In this document: one piece after another, positions 54,412 through 64,000 of the stretch | Numbering within the stretch: position 1 is the stretch's first letter | How the letters are laid out: the number at the start of each line of letters is the position of its first letter | Made by a program: the position numbers and the translations under genes | Notes under the pieces: model-generated | Database searches by the model: none | What the model was told of the DNA's origin: nothing | The model's input: only the letters and a program-made list of their open reading frames with translations | Assembly: GCA_023897205.1 (NCBI GenBank) | Contig: JAHWDD010000006.1 | Location: 2,294,001 to 2,358,000, forward strand | Reading direction: 5' to 3' | Length of the DNA stretch: 64,000 nt | DNA from: Exophiala sp. HKRS030 | Taxonomy: Eukaryota; Ascomycota; Eurotiomycetes; Chaetothyriales; Herpotrichiellaceae

Positions 54412-54975
54412 GTTTTGTATTGCTGGTCGCCAAAATTGATGGTTCTGGAAAATCAGATTTACAGATCAAGATACTCGCGCATTGTCCTAGGACAAAGGAG
54501 GTAAACAGTCATCGGCCACGGCAGGGAAAGGCTTTTGAGCTCTTGACACCCATAATGTCACGAAAAACGTCAAGACGCCGGAAGGTGGACCAAGAATCAA
54601 TTTTCGGCAAAACAACCTCCGTGAACGAGGGCGCCGAAAATTCGAACCAGGTGCTATTGGCCTGGTAGGACGATCCGCACTCGTAGTGAGAATGCTGCGT
54701 ACCAATCAACGATTCCGCCGGCATCACTCCCGTCGAGAAAGGCTACAAAACTCCATCCTCAGACCAAGAAATACTTCCCGGTCGCCGTCTCAGACAACGT
54801 CTCTTTCCAGAACAGAGTTGGGACACCCCATTCAGGAAGAATCTGCTGAAATTGACATTTGCTGCCACCCTCCTCTTGTTTTTTGGTATTTCAAGACCAA
54901 GAGGGTCGAATCTGAGTGAGCCAGCTACTCGTCAAATCTCATCTATTGAGTTGAGCCCTTGAATAGTTTGCTCAA
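54412..54975. promoter_or_regulatory. Divergent promoter, esterase / BVMO
   Basis: 564 bp between the two ATGs. Contains a CGG-N3-CCG element at 54779-54787 that a Zn2Cys6 dimer could recognise. The arrangement permits co-regulation of the two enzymes. Confidence 0.5.
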
Positions 54976-56676
54976 ATGGCCGTTACCAAACTTGATGCGC
55001 TCGTTGTCGGTGCAGGATTTGGGGGGCTCTATCAGCTATACAGTCTTCTGAAACTGGGCCTGTCGGTGAAAGTCATTGATCAAGCTGGTGATGTTGGCGG
55101 GACATGGTACTGGAACCGCTATCCCGGGGCCATGAGTGACACCGAGGCTTTCGCGTACCGTTATTCCTGGGACAAGGATGATCTTCAACACTACCCTTGG
55201 ACGGAACGGTATGTGAAGCAACCAGAGGTGTTGGCCTACCTTAGGCACGTGGTGAAGCGCCACGATCTTCGGAGGCACATACAGTTCAACACCGAGTTTC
55301 TCGGTGCGGCCTATGACGAAGCGGGCCGGCTGTGGAGGGTCCAAACCTCGTCGGGGGTCATGGAGGCCCACTACCTCATCACCGCACTCGGGATCCTGAA
55401 CGCCACCAACTGGCCCGACATACCCGGGATCGATGTGTACCGGGGGGAGCTCTACCACACGTCGAGGTTCCCGGAGACTTATGACTTCAAGGGGAAAAGG
55501 GTCGGCGTCGTCGGCTGCGGCTCCACCGGCGTCCAGGTCATCAGCGCCATCGCAAAGGACGTAAAGACCCTCACCTGTTTTCAGAGGCGACCTCAGTACA
55601 CCATACCTGCCAATGACGGTCCGGTGTCCAAGGAATATCGTGACCGCATCAACAAGGATTACGACGCGATTTGGGACCACGTCAAGACCAGCGCGTCGGG
55701 TATGGGGTTCGAGGAGAGCAAGGTGTCCGCGCTGAGCGTCTCGGAAGAGGAACGCAATCGTGTCTTTGAGGAGTGCTGGCGGACGGGGAACGGCCTGCGG
55801 TTCAACTTTGGCCTCTTCGCCGACATCGCGACGAACAGGGAGGCGAACGAGGCGGCCTGCGTCTTCATCCGCAACAAGATCAGGTCGATCGTCAAGGACC
55901 CGGAGACGGCGCGGAAGCTCACCCCTTGGGAACCTTTTGCTCGCCGACCGCTGTGCGACACCGGCTACTACGAGACGTTCAACCGGGAGAATGTCGAGCT
56001 GGTAGATCTGAAGGCCACGCCGATCGTCGAGCTCACCGAGGACGGCATCCAAACGTCCGACGGCAAGACGCACGAACTCGACGTCATCATCATGGCGACC
56101 GGGTTCGACGCTTTCGACGGCTCTTACAATCGCGTCTGCATACGAGGTCGAAATGGCGAAACCTTGAGAGACCACTGGGCGATACGCCCTTCCACCTACC
56201 TCGGGACGGCGGTGTCTGGGTTTCCAAACTTCTTCATGATCAGCGGTCCCCTCTCCGCCTTCAGCAACGTGCCTCCCGCGTTGGAGATGCACGTTGAGTT
56301 CATCACCGGCATCATTGCCCGGGCGAAGGAGCTTGTCGAAGAAGACTTGGTCGGTGGGAGAGTCAACGGCACGAGCGGAATGAATAATGGAGAAGCGGCG
56401 GCGGCAGCGGCAGCAATCAAACGGAGGGTCGAACTGGAAGCCCTCCCGGAGGCCGAAGCTGACTGGTTTGACAAGTGCACAGAGTTGTGTACCAAGACCT
56501 TGTATTGGGAGACAAAGTCTTGGTTTTGGGGAGACAATGTCAAGGGCAAAGGCCACAGGGTTTTGTTCTTCCTAGGGGGGTTGGGTGCCCTCAACAACGC
56601 ACTTCTCGAAGCGGCCGCGGCGGGATACAAAGGCTTCAGGCCCTTTTGTGGGATTTGGCACGGGCCACGCAAGTGA
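54976..56676 (+). CDS. Baeyer-Villiger-type flavin monooxygenase
   Basis: FAD/NADPH enzyme that inserts oxygen next to a ketone to give an ester or lactone. Intronless, 566 residues, similar to cyclohexanone-monooxygenase-like enzymes. The FAD-binding motif GAGFGG (12-17), GGTWYWNRYPGAMSDTEAFAYRYSW active-site block (41-65), and NADPH-binding VGCGSTG (179-185) are clear. The BVMO fingerprint FxGxxxHxxxW appears as YRGELYHTSRF (155-165), with the His kept but both aromatic ends changed. IIMATGFDAFDG is the second ATG motif. An Ala run from EAAAAAAA lies near residue 475. The GC-rich reading frame differs from the AT-richer flanks, and produces a long spurious antisense frame. Partner genes: esterase, MFS, regulator and SDR. 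Confidence 0.92.
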   Translation: MAVTKLDALVVGAGFGGLYQLYSLLKLGLSVKVIDQAGDVGGTWYWNRYPGAMSDTEAFAYRYSWDKDDLQHYPWTERYVKQPEVLAYLRHVVKRHDLRRHIQFNTEFLGAAYDEAGRLWRVQTSSGVMEAHYLITALGILNATNWPDIPGIDVYRGELYHTSRFPETYDFKGKRVGVVGCGSTGVQVISAIAKDVKTLTCFQRRPQYTIPANDGPVSKEYRDRINKDYDAIWDHVKTSASGMGFEESKVSALSVSEEERNRVFEECWRTGNGLRFNFGLFADIATNREANEAACVFIRNKIRSIVKDPETARKLTPWEPFARRPLCDTGYYETFNRENVELVDLKATPIVELTEDGIQTSDGKTHELDVIIMATGFDAFDGSYNRVCIRGRNGETLRDHWAIRPSTYLGTAVSGFPNFFMISGPLSAFSNVPPALEMHVEFITGIIARAKELVEEDLVGGRVNGTSGMNNGEAAAAAAAIKRRVELEALPEAEADWFDKCTELCTKTLYWETKSWFWGDNVKGKGHRVLFFLGGLGALNNALLEAAAAGYKGFRPFCGIWHGPRK

Positions 56677-57959
56677 TAGACCTTGAGGAGAAATTGACTC
56701 TGTTGTGTGCATTGATCGGACCCCGTTGACTCCAGGGCACGTCCTCACAGGTGGTGTGTCCACTCGACACGAAAACAGATAGTAGTGACCCAACTCGTAA
56801 GCAGGTAGACAAGTCGAACGACTGACTCGCTGTGGTTATTCTCGTCACACTTCACACAGGAGAGCGTCGAACTTTTACACACCTGACGTCGGTACAACAA
56901 AGTACTCGTAGGGTGTTTTGGACCAGGGACACCGCCTACCAATACGATCACGTGTCTAGGGGGCAACTGGTAAAACGCCCACCGTCGGGTAACTTTCATC
57001 ATCAGGAATCATTTCCAACATCTTTAGGCGCTTTCATAGCTATCAAAAATAGGCGCGAATACTTTATGAGTCCACCAAGTGTCCCCTGAACCTCTAGGGG
57101 ACTCCTGGGCGCCGGGCCCTAAACATTTAGGCCTCATTTTACATCCATATAGGTCTTCAACCCCGTAACAACATCTTACCACGTTCTCTCTCTTCGTTTG
57201 GTTCCTAGTCACTCACTCTTCTCTCTACTCCCAGTAATAATAACCAATGCGCTCTGCGATCATTCTTCATGCTGATCTATCACATGCTCTCATAATTGGA
57301 ACAAGATGCAGTGATCTACTCTAGATGAATGATTACAGCATGCTGTGGTTATCTTTTGTGGCCCAAACCTGGAAATTAGGTCTGGGAGTAATAGGATTTT
57401 GCTGTGAAAATCGCAGTCTAGCCCTCCCGGGGAAGTCCTTTCCCTGCGGCTGATATCTTTTGTTTGCCTTTCATGTACTCACTCTCTTTTCTTTTTCTCT
57501 CGTCAGAAACTGCCATACCACCGTCGACCGCTCAATTTTTTGTTGTTCTTTCGTCACTGAGACGGTTTCCTCTGCCATCGTTGACCTCCTTATGTCACAT
57601 TGAACGTCGAGGCATATCGATGGCAAGGTGGGCTTGAAACGTATCTCCTCACAGCACAACTGAACAGGGCTTGAAACATGACTCCTACTATTCGTTCTAT
57701 CCTCGATCCTTGACATGAAAAGCATACCGCCGCCGTCTAAAAAGAGCAAAAAAAAGCAGCCAATCCACAAAGCCTCGATGACACTCCCCGCAAGAAGGCA
57801 TACAAGGAAAATCTCAGCTCCCCGAACACACTGACCACATAAAGAAAAGCATCATGCACAACCTTGGTACAATACATCAACTAGACCGCCGAATTCCTTA
57901 CACCCTCAGGCCGACCGAAAGCAAAATAGGAGATCCCGTTGAGTCTCTGCCAGCCTCGA
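56677..57959. other. Convergent intergenic region, no gene seen
   Basis: 1.28 kb between the stops of the BVMO and the serine peptidase. A small inverted repeat CCTAAA-CA-TTTAGG occurs at 57119-57132 and a pyrimidine-rich tract at 57175-57235 that resembles a fungal promoter, but only a 24-codon frame follows it. Confidence 0.45.
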
Positions 57960-59570
57960 TCATTTCATGACAATTCGCCGATTCTTCTCCTGTTGATCTG
58001 CATTGACACAGGGTGCGGTAGCTGCATTCAGCCACTGTTGCATTTCCGTGTTCAACAATACGAAATGGTTGCAATCAGACTCTGGGTTACCTCCTTGGAC
58101 TGATGAAATCGCGTGTTAGATCTCTGCTTCGCCTTTTACGGTATTGTAGGTGAGGTAACTTACTCATGCCTATGATTCTTGCTTTTCCACCTATCACAGT
58201 GCAGACCATGGAGCCAGAACGGCCGTGCCACGCACTCAATTCAACGCACTTCTGGTATGGTTTGGCATTTTCCGCGTGTCCAATATGCGTGCCGAAGCTG
58301 ACAGTTCGCCGGTCTTGTTTGAGGAATGTCGATTCAGGCGGGTTATCAGCACTGAAATTCTGTCCGGCAATGGTTAGCTAGGAAGTTGAAGGATCGTATA
58401 CTAGGATCAGACTCACGTAATCTTGACGAATCCTCGCCTTCTCTCTATCTTGACGCCTATTGAAGAACATCCCGAACACCGTCTTGAATTCTTCCATATC
58501 TTGGACAACATTGTAACCAACTGACCAGTATGGCATCTGTGAAGCATTGATCAAGCTACCACGGCCCTGTGGAGTATCCAAGTAGAGATCCGAGACTTCG
58601 ACAACAACGTTTTTGTGGTCATTCTGCGGCCGGCACGTGATACGGAATATCGCTATATCCCACTCTTTGTGGATTGCGTGAAGGCGGAGAACGAATCGAT
58701 TGACGTGGTCTAGACGTTGTCAGTTGCGCCGATATAGTGTGTGCACATGCGAGAGTACTTACTGTCTCCTGCAACATCTTGGGCCTGGATCGCATGGCAC
58801 AGTCCGTTTTTCTCGGTCAGGTAGTGTTCGACGTCGTTTCCACCTTCCCACTCCGTGAAGTGAGCGCAGGTAACAACTAGGTCGCGAGATAGGCGAAAAC
58901 CAGAGAGATGCGTCGTCTGTGCATTTTCCCCTGACAGATGGTTATTTTCGACTTTAACCCGGACAGCGGCCAGGCCTATTCGAAGGAATTGTTGCAATCT
59001 CTATGCGGCCCGTTGTGTTAGTGGGTGATGAGATCAAAGACTGGGTGAAGACATTACCTCCAATCCGCCAACCTTATTTGCCACGGTGTCCCATTCCTCG
59101 CTCCAGTGAAGCCTATCGCCGTCATTTTCGAGAAAATGGAAAGCAGAGATTTGTCCAGGCAGTGCTTGGTCAAGAGTCACTCCAGAGAATGTTGTGTAGC
59201 GCGGTGAGGGCAGACCGTGGTTCATCTCGTCCTTATTCGTGTCGTCAGATGTTGCAAAGCGCGATGAGGGCTGGCCGTGGTCCATCTTTTTGTCTTTTCT
59301 CGTGTCGTTCTTTGGTTCTGGCTTCCAGTCCTTGAGGTGATTGTGGGAAAGTCCTCCGACGTAGTAATATTCCAGTCCGCAGCTTTGACAGTGAACCGGA
59401 TGATCAGGGTCTGGTGCTTGCTCAGTATTTGGTTCGGAGCGAGATGTGGTACTTGGTGGCTGTGTGGAAGGTGAAGGACCTTGGGAAGATGGGACGATAT
59501 TTGTAGTGTCCATCCCTTTCTCTGGTTGCTTCTCTTTCTTGTCCATGTCTTGGAAGTTTTTGTCCGGCAT
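57960..59570 (-). CDS. Trypsin-like serine peptidase, intracellular
   Basis: Chymotrypsin-fold peptidase assembled from five exons: 59570-59058, 59000-58763, 58709-58417, 58359-58164 and 58099-57960; 459 residues. The triad is complete: His218 in VTCAHF, Asp268 in EWDIAIFRI and Ser396 in WHGRSGSMV, followed by IIGMIQGGN as in the S1 substrate pocket strand. There is no signal peptide; the first ~170 residues are charged and Pro/Ser-rich with a Cys-X2-Cys motif (HCQSCGLEYYYVGG) and two tandem 21-residue repeats (88-129). This suggests a cytosolic or nuclear peptidase. I do not recognise a named orthologue. Fungal peptidases of this kind also occur as heads of NLR-type proteins, but none is attached here. 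Confidence 0.8.
59184..59309 (-). repeat. Tandem 63-bp coding duplication (21 residues x2)
   Basis: Within the peptidase gene: residues 88-108 and 109-129 share the pattern (N/D)DT(R/N)KD...HG(Q/L)PS(S/P)R(F/Y). The DNA copies (59309-59247 and 59246-59184) are still clearly similar, so the duplication is fairly recent. Confidence 0.7.
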
Positions 59571-60984
59571 GATTGCTGGTTTGCATTGTTTGTGGGAGAA
59601 TGTTTCGATCCCGGCTGGAGATTGTGGCGGTGTTATATAGTTTTTCAACAAGCGACAAAGGTGAGGTGAGTTAGTGTGTTCGGAAGGGGCAACCTTGCAG
59701 ACCCGATGAGGCCAGTGTGGATTTCTATCGCAAGGAATGTGAAACAAAGAATGTTGAAAACCATGGCGGAGTGACGAAGACTCTTAGTGCAGTGGTCACT
59801 ACCTTTGCTGCCTGTATTCCCCCTTCATGTGTCTTCCGGTGAAGGGCCAACCATATTCCCCTTTGTGAAGACAGAAGATATGACCGGGTACCGAAACAAA
59901 AGAGTTGCGTCTCAAGGGAAGAATGTAGAATGTTGCATGGTAGGCTGAAACCCGGCAGCTCTTTGAGCGCATTCCAGTTCCAGATGATATCGGAAGAATG
60001 TAGAATGTTACGAAGCAGGCGCACAGATCATGAATTGCGAATTTCCGAATGACGCCTGGTAACCCTTTGAGCACATCCCAGTCCCAGGTGATGTTGTAAG
60101 AATGTAGAATGTTGCATGGTATGCCGAAACCTGGCAACCCTTGATGGAGCACATTCCGGTTCCAGATGAAAGCGTGGAGGAAGAATGTTGTACGCTGTAC
60201 GCTGAATCGTGGATCGTGGGACATTTTCAATCTTAATGGGCACAAAGACCTCTGGCAGTGAGTGATATGGAGATATTTGTGCAGAGAAAGTAGTCTTAGC
60301 AGTAGAAGTTGTTGGACGTGTTGCAAATGGAGAATGCCATTGGAATCAACATCACGCCTTGATATACAAGCTATGATTAGTCTGCTTTCAGCCAGGCCTT
60401 GGTCACCCCTCGGCCCGTTGGGTCATTGGTCTACAAAAGTAATATACTGTACGTCAGGGTGTAAGGCTTTCGAGCGGTGTACAAGCCCATACTATAGGTG
60501 TTTCTCAGAAACATTTCTCAAAAGGTCCGGAGTAGGTTAGCAATCTTACCTAAGCTACCGCTTATCATGTCCACGGAGTCGTCGGAAACAAGTATCTCCG
60601 ATCCTTGGCATTAGAATGTCAAAGAAGACACATAATCACGTATTCAGGGGAGTCAATATTTTTGCCTGCCAATTGGTGGGAAGCGCTTTCGATCACGTTC
60701 GTCCTCGATCTCGTTCTCTCCAAAGTCTCCTAGTCCCCATCAGGTCTCATCGAATTCAAGATTGAGGAGCTACAAAGGCGCTACGAGCCTGAACAATGGA
60801 ACGTGATTGGAGGACTTCTGTGACATTCTTGAAGCCGGAATGTTAGAGAGAAGGTGAAGAGTTGCAAGCAAGAGTTTGTTCGCAGAACTTGACCCACTGA
60901 CTCCTGATACTCTTATCCCTCAAGCCAAATTCTCCGCAAAGATTCGAGCCCCAGACGAGTAATTACCACTCGGGATGATCACCA
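59571..60984. other. Intergenic region with diverged tandem repeats
   Basis: 1.4 kb between the peptidase start and the DUF3433 stop, so it holds the peptidase promoter and a 3' UTR. The repeats at 59921-60190 occupy its centre. No gene recognised. Confidence 0.5.
59921..60190. repeat. Imperfect tandem repeat, 3-4 units of ~75-104 bp
   Basis: Units begin with GAATGTAGAATGTT at 59921, 59996 and 60100 and a partial GAATGTTG at 60183. Units share a second block built around GGCAGC/GGTAAC...TTTGAGC..CATTCCAGTTCCAGATGA, with varying inserts. Noncoding; possibly a decayed minisatellite. Confidence 0.65.
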
Positions 60985-63900
60985 TCACAGATACATATCT
61001 CTACGCCCCTGATCGGTCTTCCCGCCCAACAATCCGTCGCCTTGCTGGGTCCGCAGACTCTCCTCGGCCTCGATCATGAACCTCTCTCTGCCCTCATGGT
61101 CAAAAGCCTTTCCGAACCATAGTTGCGTGCGACCGTTCCTGATCTCCTCGATGACCTCACCCAGCTCTCGGCCCTTGTAATCCTTCACAAAACGACTCGA
61201 ACACATCAGCAACCACGTGTTGGCGAGCGTTTCTGGGTTGCGAAGCATTCTCGGATTCCCCAAATGCCAGAACATCAACGACACCATTGCCACCATCATG
61301 ATGGCCAGGATGATCACACTGATCAACGAGCTGTAGAACGAGACATCCTTGACCTGGCCATAGTTATATGGCACACCCGCAATGAGAATCAAAAGCACGT
61401 ACGACAGGACGGTCGTGAATGCGATGAACGCATGGTACCAGTTTCGATGCCACAAGGCCTTGAAGACGACGGTGAACGGAACGCCGTGAAGGTGGCCGGT
61501 ACACAGATACCGAGAAACTGCGGCAGACTGGTCATCACGAAGTTGTCGGTACGGCACCATTGTTCTGACCTTCAACTCAACCATTTCCCAGAAAGGGTTG
61601 AAGAGGAAGGAGATGAGGACGGTCATGAAGAATCGAGGTCCGAATCTTGTTCCATCTAGAAACTTCCACTTGACCGCGGTCAGGTGCTTGCTGTGGTCTG
61701 ACCCGAGTAGGTTGATTGCATAGATGTCGTTCCCGGAAACGACAAAGGAAAGAATGACCCCGAAGAGGGCCACGTGGAGGATCGTAACGACGAGTATCTG
61801 TGCAGTCCCCCAAGGCAGTCGAGCGAGCCAGGATGAAGGCGCACTACCGGCTGAAGCAGCTGCTTGCACCTCCGATCCTAGGTCGCGGCTGGATTCCTGG
61901 CCGTTACTGGAGTCGTTGTCAGGTTGTTCATTGTGCCGCACGACGACGCTGACCACATCCTCATTGTCCCGGGAATGGACTTCATTGAACATCAAGAGTT
62001 TGTGTTTCAGCTTCGCCTCTACATCGTGGACTTTGGCTTTTGGCTCGATGCTTCGCAGCGTATTCGCGAGGTCCTCTGAATTGCCCAACAGCCATGCCAT
62101 GGAAGCTATGCTGCAAGGATATGAGAGAAGGCCACTTGGGCGGCTCCAATTCAGCCAAATCAACGCCGCGACCAGAATTCCCGATAGCACGAGGGTTGTC
62201 TGAAGGCTCCGAACGACGGCAAGATCAACCACCCAAACTGGATCGCAAAGCTTTCGTCCTTTCTTGGTATCGCAAGATGCTCCGGCTTGTACAGTCATCG
62301 CCTCTGACGCGATCGAGGCCTGGACGCTGAACAGGATACTCAAAACAGTCGTCAGGAACATGACCCATTGCTTGTTCAGAGGGTTGAGGTATGACCAGTC
62401 GATGCCTCCTTTGAGATTGGGTCGCAGCACAGACGCCTTTGCCGTTACCGGTGAACCTTTTGCAAGCTGGTAGAAGGGTTCCATCATCTGTGCAGAGGCA
62501 AAGACGACGCTCCAGAAGCTTTTGAACAGCACTGACATTGTCACAGGAGCAAATGTGGCTCCTGCGAGGACGATGTTGGTGACATTGACGGGCAATCCCA
62601 GATGATTAGGGTTGCCATCGTGAATGGGTCGAGTTCCTTGTCCATCTGAACCTACACCCGAGCCTGGACCTGAGACGGACCCAGAGGTCCCCGAACCAGG
62701 GTCAGATCCGCTATCTGCGCGTGACCCAGTTGGCTGGGGATACTCAGACAGAGCCTGCGCAGTAGCACTAGTACCTGCATCTTTACTAGATAAGTTTGCT
62801 GTATGATCGCTGCTATTGGTTGGCGAAGCCAATTCTGCTGCTGCAACATCAGTCTTTTCATCACCTGCAGGCTGTGTCTCTATGGCAGAGGCAGATGTAG
62901 CGCTCAGAGAGTTCGGTTCATTGCTTGTCGCCGTTGCTGTGGGAGTGGACGCGTCTGAGACGACCGCAGACGAAGCCGACGATGCTGACAATGCTGTCAA
63001 GGCTGAGGCGCTAGCTGCACTTGAAGAGTCTGTTGCTGTCTGAGAATTCACTCCATCGCTAGCAGTAGCTGCAGCTGCCAATGAAGCTGAAGAGCCTGTT
63101 GCCACCGAGTTCAACAATACGGAAGAAGCTGACGCCAAAAGTGTTGTTGCCACTGATGAAACTGATACCGGTGATGTAGCAGTGGAAGGCAAGGTAGTAG
63201 CCGATGCTGAAGACTCTGTCACTGTCGATCCGGCAGCTGCTGGTGTTGCTATCGAGTTCGTTTTCGCTGCCGAGTCCGTTGTCCCTACTACACCAGAGAT
63301 TATTGAAGCTGGTGCTAAAGCTGAAACATCTGTTGTCAATGAAGCATCAAATGTTGTCTTTGAGCTCAACAGAGCTGAAGTTTCTGGTCCTACTGCAGTA
63401 TTCGTTGACGCCTCGGTTTCTGATGCTGCCAAGGTAGTAGTTGATGTCAAGGAGTCTATCAAGATGGAAGAGTCTTGAAGACCCGAGGATTCCGTTATGG
63501 TTGGATCGTTTTTCGATGTGGATGATGCAGCCAGTCCTGTCGCAGCAGTGACTAGAGATCATGGTGCGCTTGACGCTAGTCCCGTACTTCCAGAAGCTAG
63601 AATTAAAGAAGACGCCAATGTTGATGCATCCGACCGCGCAAGAGTAGCACTCTCAGACTCAGACGCAATCTCAGATATATCTGATGCAGAGCTGCTACTT
63701 GAACTTGTGAGAGGAACCACAAACGTGGTTGAGCTGTTCACTAGACTCGATATTGTTGTATCAGGAGCGGTGGCAAGCACATCAGAGGAGACGGTGGGAG
63801 AAGTGCGGAGTGAGGTGGTATTTGTTGGTGTGATATAAATCGTGCTGGACTCTGTTTTGTCAAGTGTCACAATCGAAGTCACGCTTTCAGTCGACGAGGT

Positions 63901-64000
63901 GATGATTGGGGACGTTCTGGAAGTGCTAGTAAGATCGATGATATCGGAAGCTATCGAAGTCGTATTGCCAGAGGAGATACTCCCAAAGTCACCAGTTGAA
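60985..64000 (-). CDS. Ser/Thr-rich DUF3433-family membrane protein, 5' end outside window, in-frame TGA
   Basis: Large surface membrane protein. The frame is open from the right edge to the stop at 60985 except for one TGA at 63559-63561. The N-terminal part is low-complexity Ser/Thr/Ala, likely O-glycosylated outside the cell, then a Gly/Ser/Pro linker. The C-terminal ~560 residues show two similar membrane modules with SVLFKSFWSVVFASAQMMEPFYQLAKG and FFMTVLISFLFNPFWEMVELKVRTMVPYRQL, the repeated DUF3433 core, with several hydrophobic helices each. Sequence on both sides of the TGA has the same composition, so either an intron removes it (phase-1 GT donors exist in upstream AGT codons, e.g. 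at 63698, acceptor CTCTAG before 63551) or the gene is interrupted. Function unknown. Confidence 0.75.

Noticed and set aside
55036..56556. 506-codon open frame antisense to the BVMO
   Set aside because: Mirror of a GC-rich, codon-biased gene; low-complexity Arg/Val/Asp composition and no domain. The plus-strand BVMO has all motifs.
57247..57321. Possible short gene after a pyrimidine-rich promoter-like tract
   Set aside because: Only 24 codons with no continuation or family features.
60985..63462. Starting the DUF3433 gene at the TTG near 63462
   Set aside because: Coding-like sequence continues upstream in the same frame to the window edge, broken only by one TGA; a TTG start is unlikely.
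1..64000. tRNA genes, CRISPR arrays, transposon open frames or secondary-metabolite synthase genes
   Set aside because: No convincing A/B-box pairs, regular spacer arrays, transposase/reverse transcriptase motifs or PKS/NRPS domains were found by eye; a tRNA and repeat search by program would be decisive.

Overview
The window is nuclear DNA of a filamentous ascomycete (Pezizomycotina). The genes are compact and carry short introns of about 40-100 bp with GT-AG ends and CTAAC/CTGAC-type branch sites. There are fungal Zn2Cys6 regulators, a DUF3433 membrane protein and fungal-type housekeeping genes. I could not fix the order from sequence alone. I see no rRNA, convincing tRNA, transposon, CRISPR array, PKS or NRPS. 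All exon models below were built by hand from splice signals, reading-frame continuity and family motifs, and each multi-exon model closes to an integral number of codons.

Left block (1-9 kb): a paraoxonase-like lactonase cut by the window edge, a sugar-porter MFS, a type-B carboxylesterase and a DHA1-type MFS exporter. Glycerol block (10-21 kb): FAD glycerol-3-phosphate dehydrogenase (GUT2), an aquaglyceroporin, glycerol kinase (GUT1) and a Zn2Cys6 regulator lie side by side. Together they cover entry, phosphorylation and mitochondrial oxidation of glycerol, with a candidate regulator. A Ure2-like glutathione transferase and a second Zn2Cys6 regulator follow.

Housekeeping block (25.7-45 kb): a RidA-like protein, NASP-type histone chaperone, DNA polymerase epsilon subunit DPB2, mitochondrial ribosomal S18, actin-interacting protein AIP1, SAGA adaptor HFI1, formyltetrahydrofolate deformylase, and an 1828-residue ankyrin protein with a possible nucleotidyltransferase-like N-terminus. 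The NASP gene and DPB2 are divergent and share a 315-bp promoter holding two ACGCGT (MluI cell-cycle box) sites.

Catabolic block (45-56.7 kb): SDR, Zn2Cys6 regulator, sugar-porter-type MFS, HSL-type esterase and Baeyer-Villiger monooxygenase (BVMO). The logic is alcohol to ketone (SDR), ketone to ester or lactone (BVMO), and hydrolysis (esterase), with a transporter and regulator, like bacterial cyclohexanol pathways. The esterase gene has AT where its third exon needs an AG acceptor, so the pathway may be decaying or may use an unusual intron.

Right block (57-64 kb): a trypsin-like serine peptidase with an intact His-Asp-Ser triad and a recent internal 21-residue duplication, a diverged tandem repeat, and a Ser/Thr-rich DUF3433 membrane protein that runs off the edge and has one in-frame TGA. 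Two genes (the glycerol-block regulator and the SDR) need GC-AG introns. In the regulator the 54-bp GC-AG intron lies inside the zinc cluster and is in frame, so retaining it would change the DNA-binding domain without truncating the protein.
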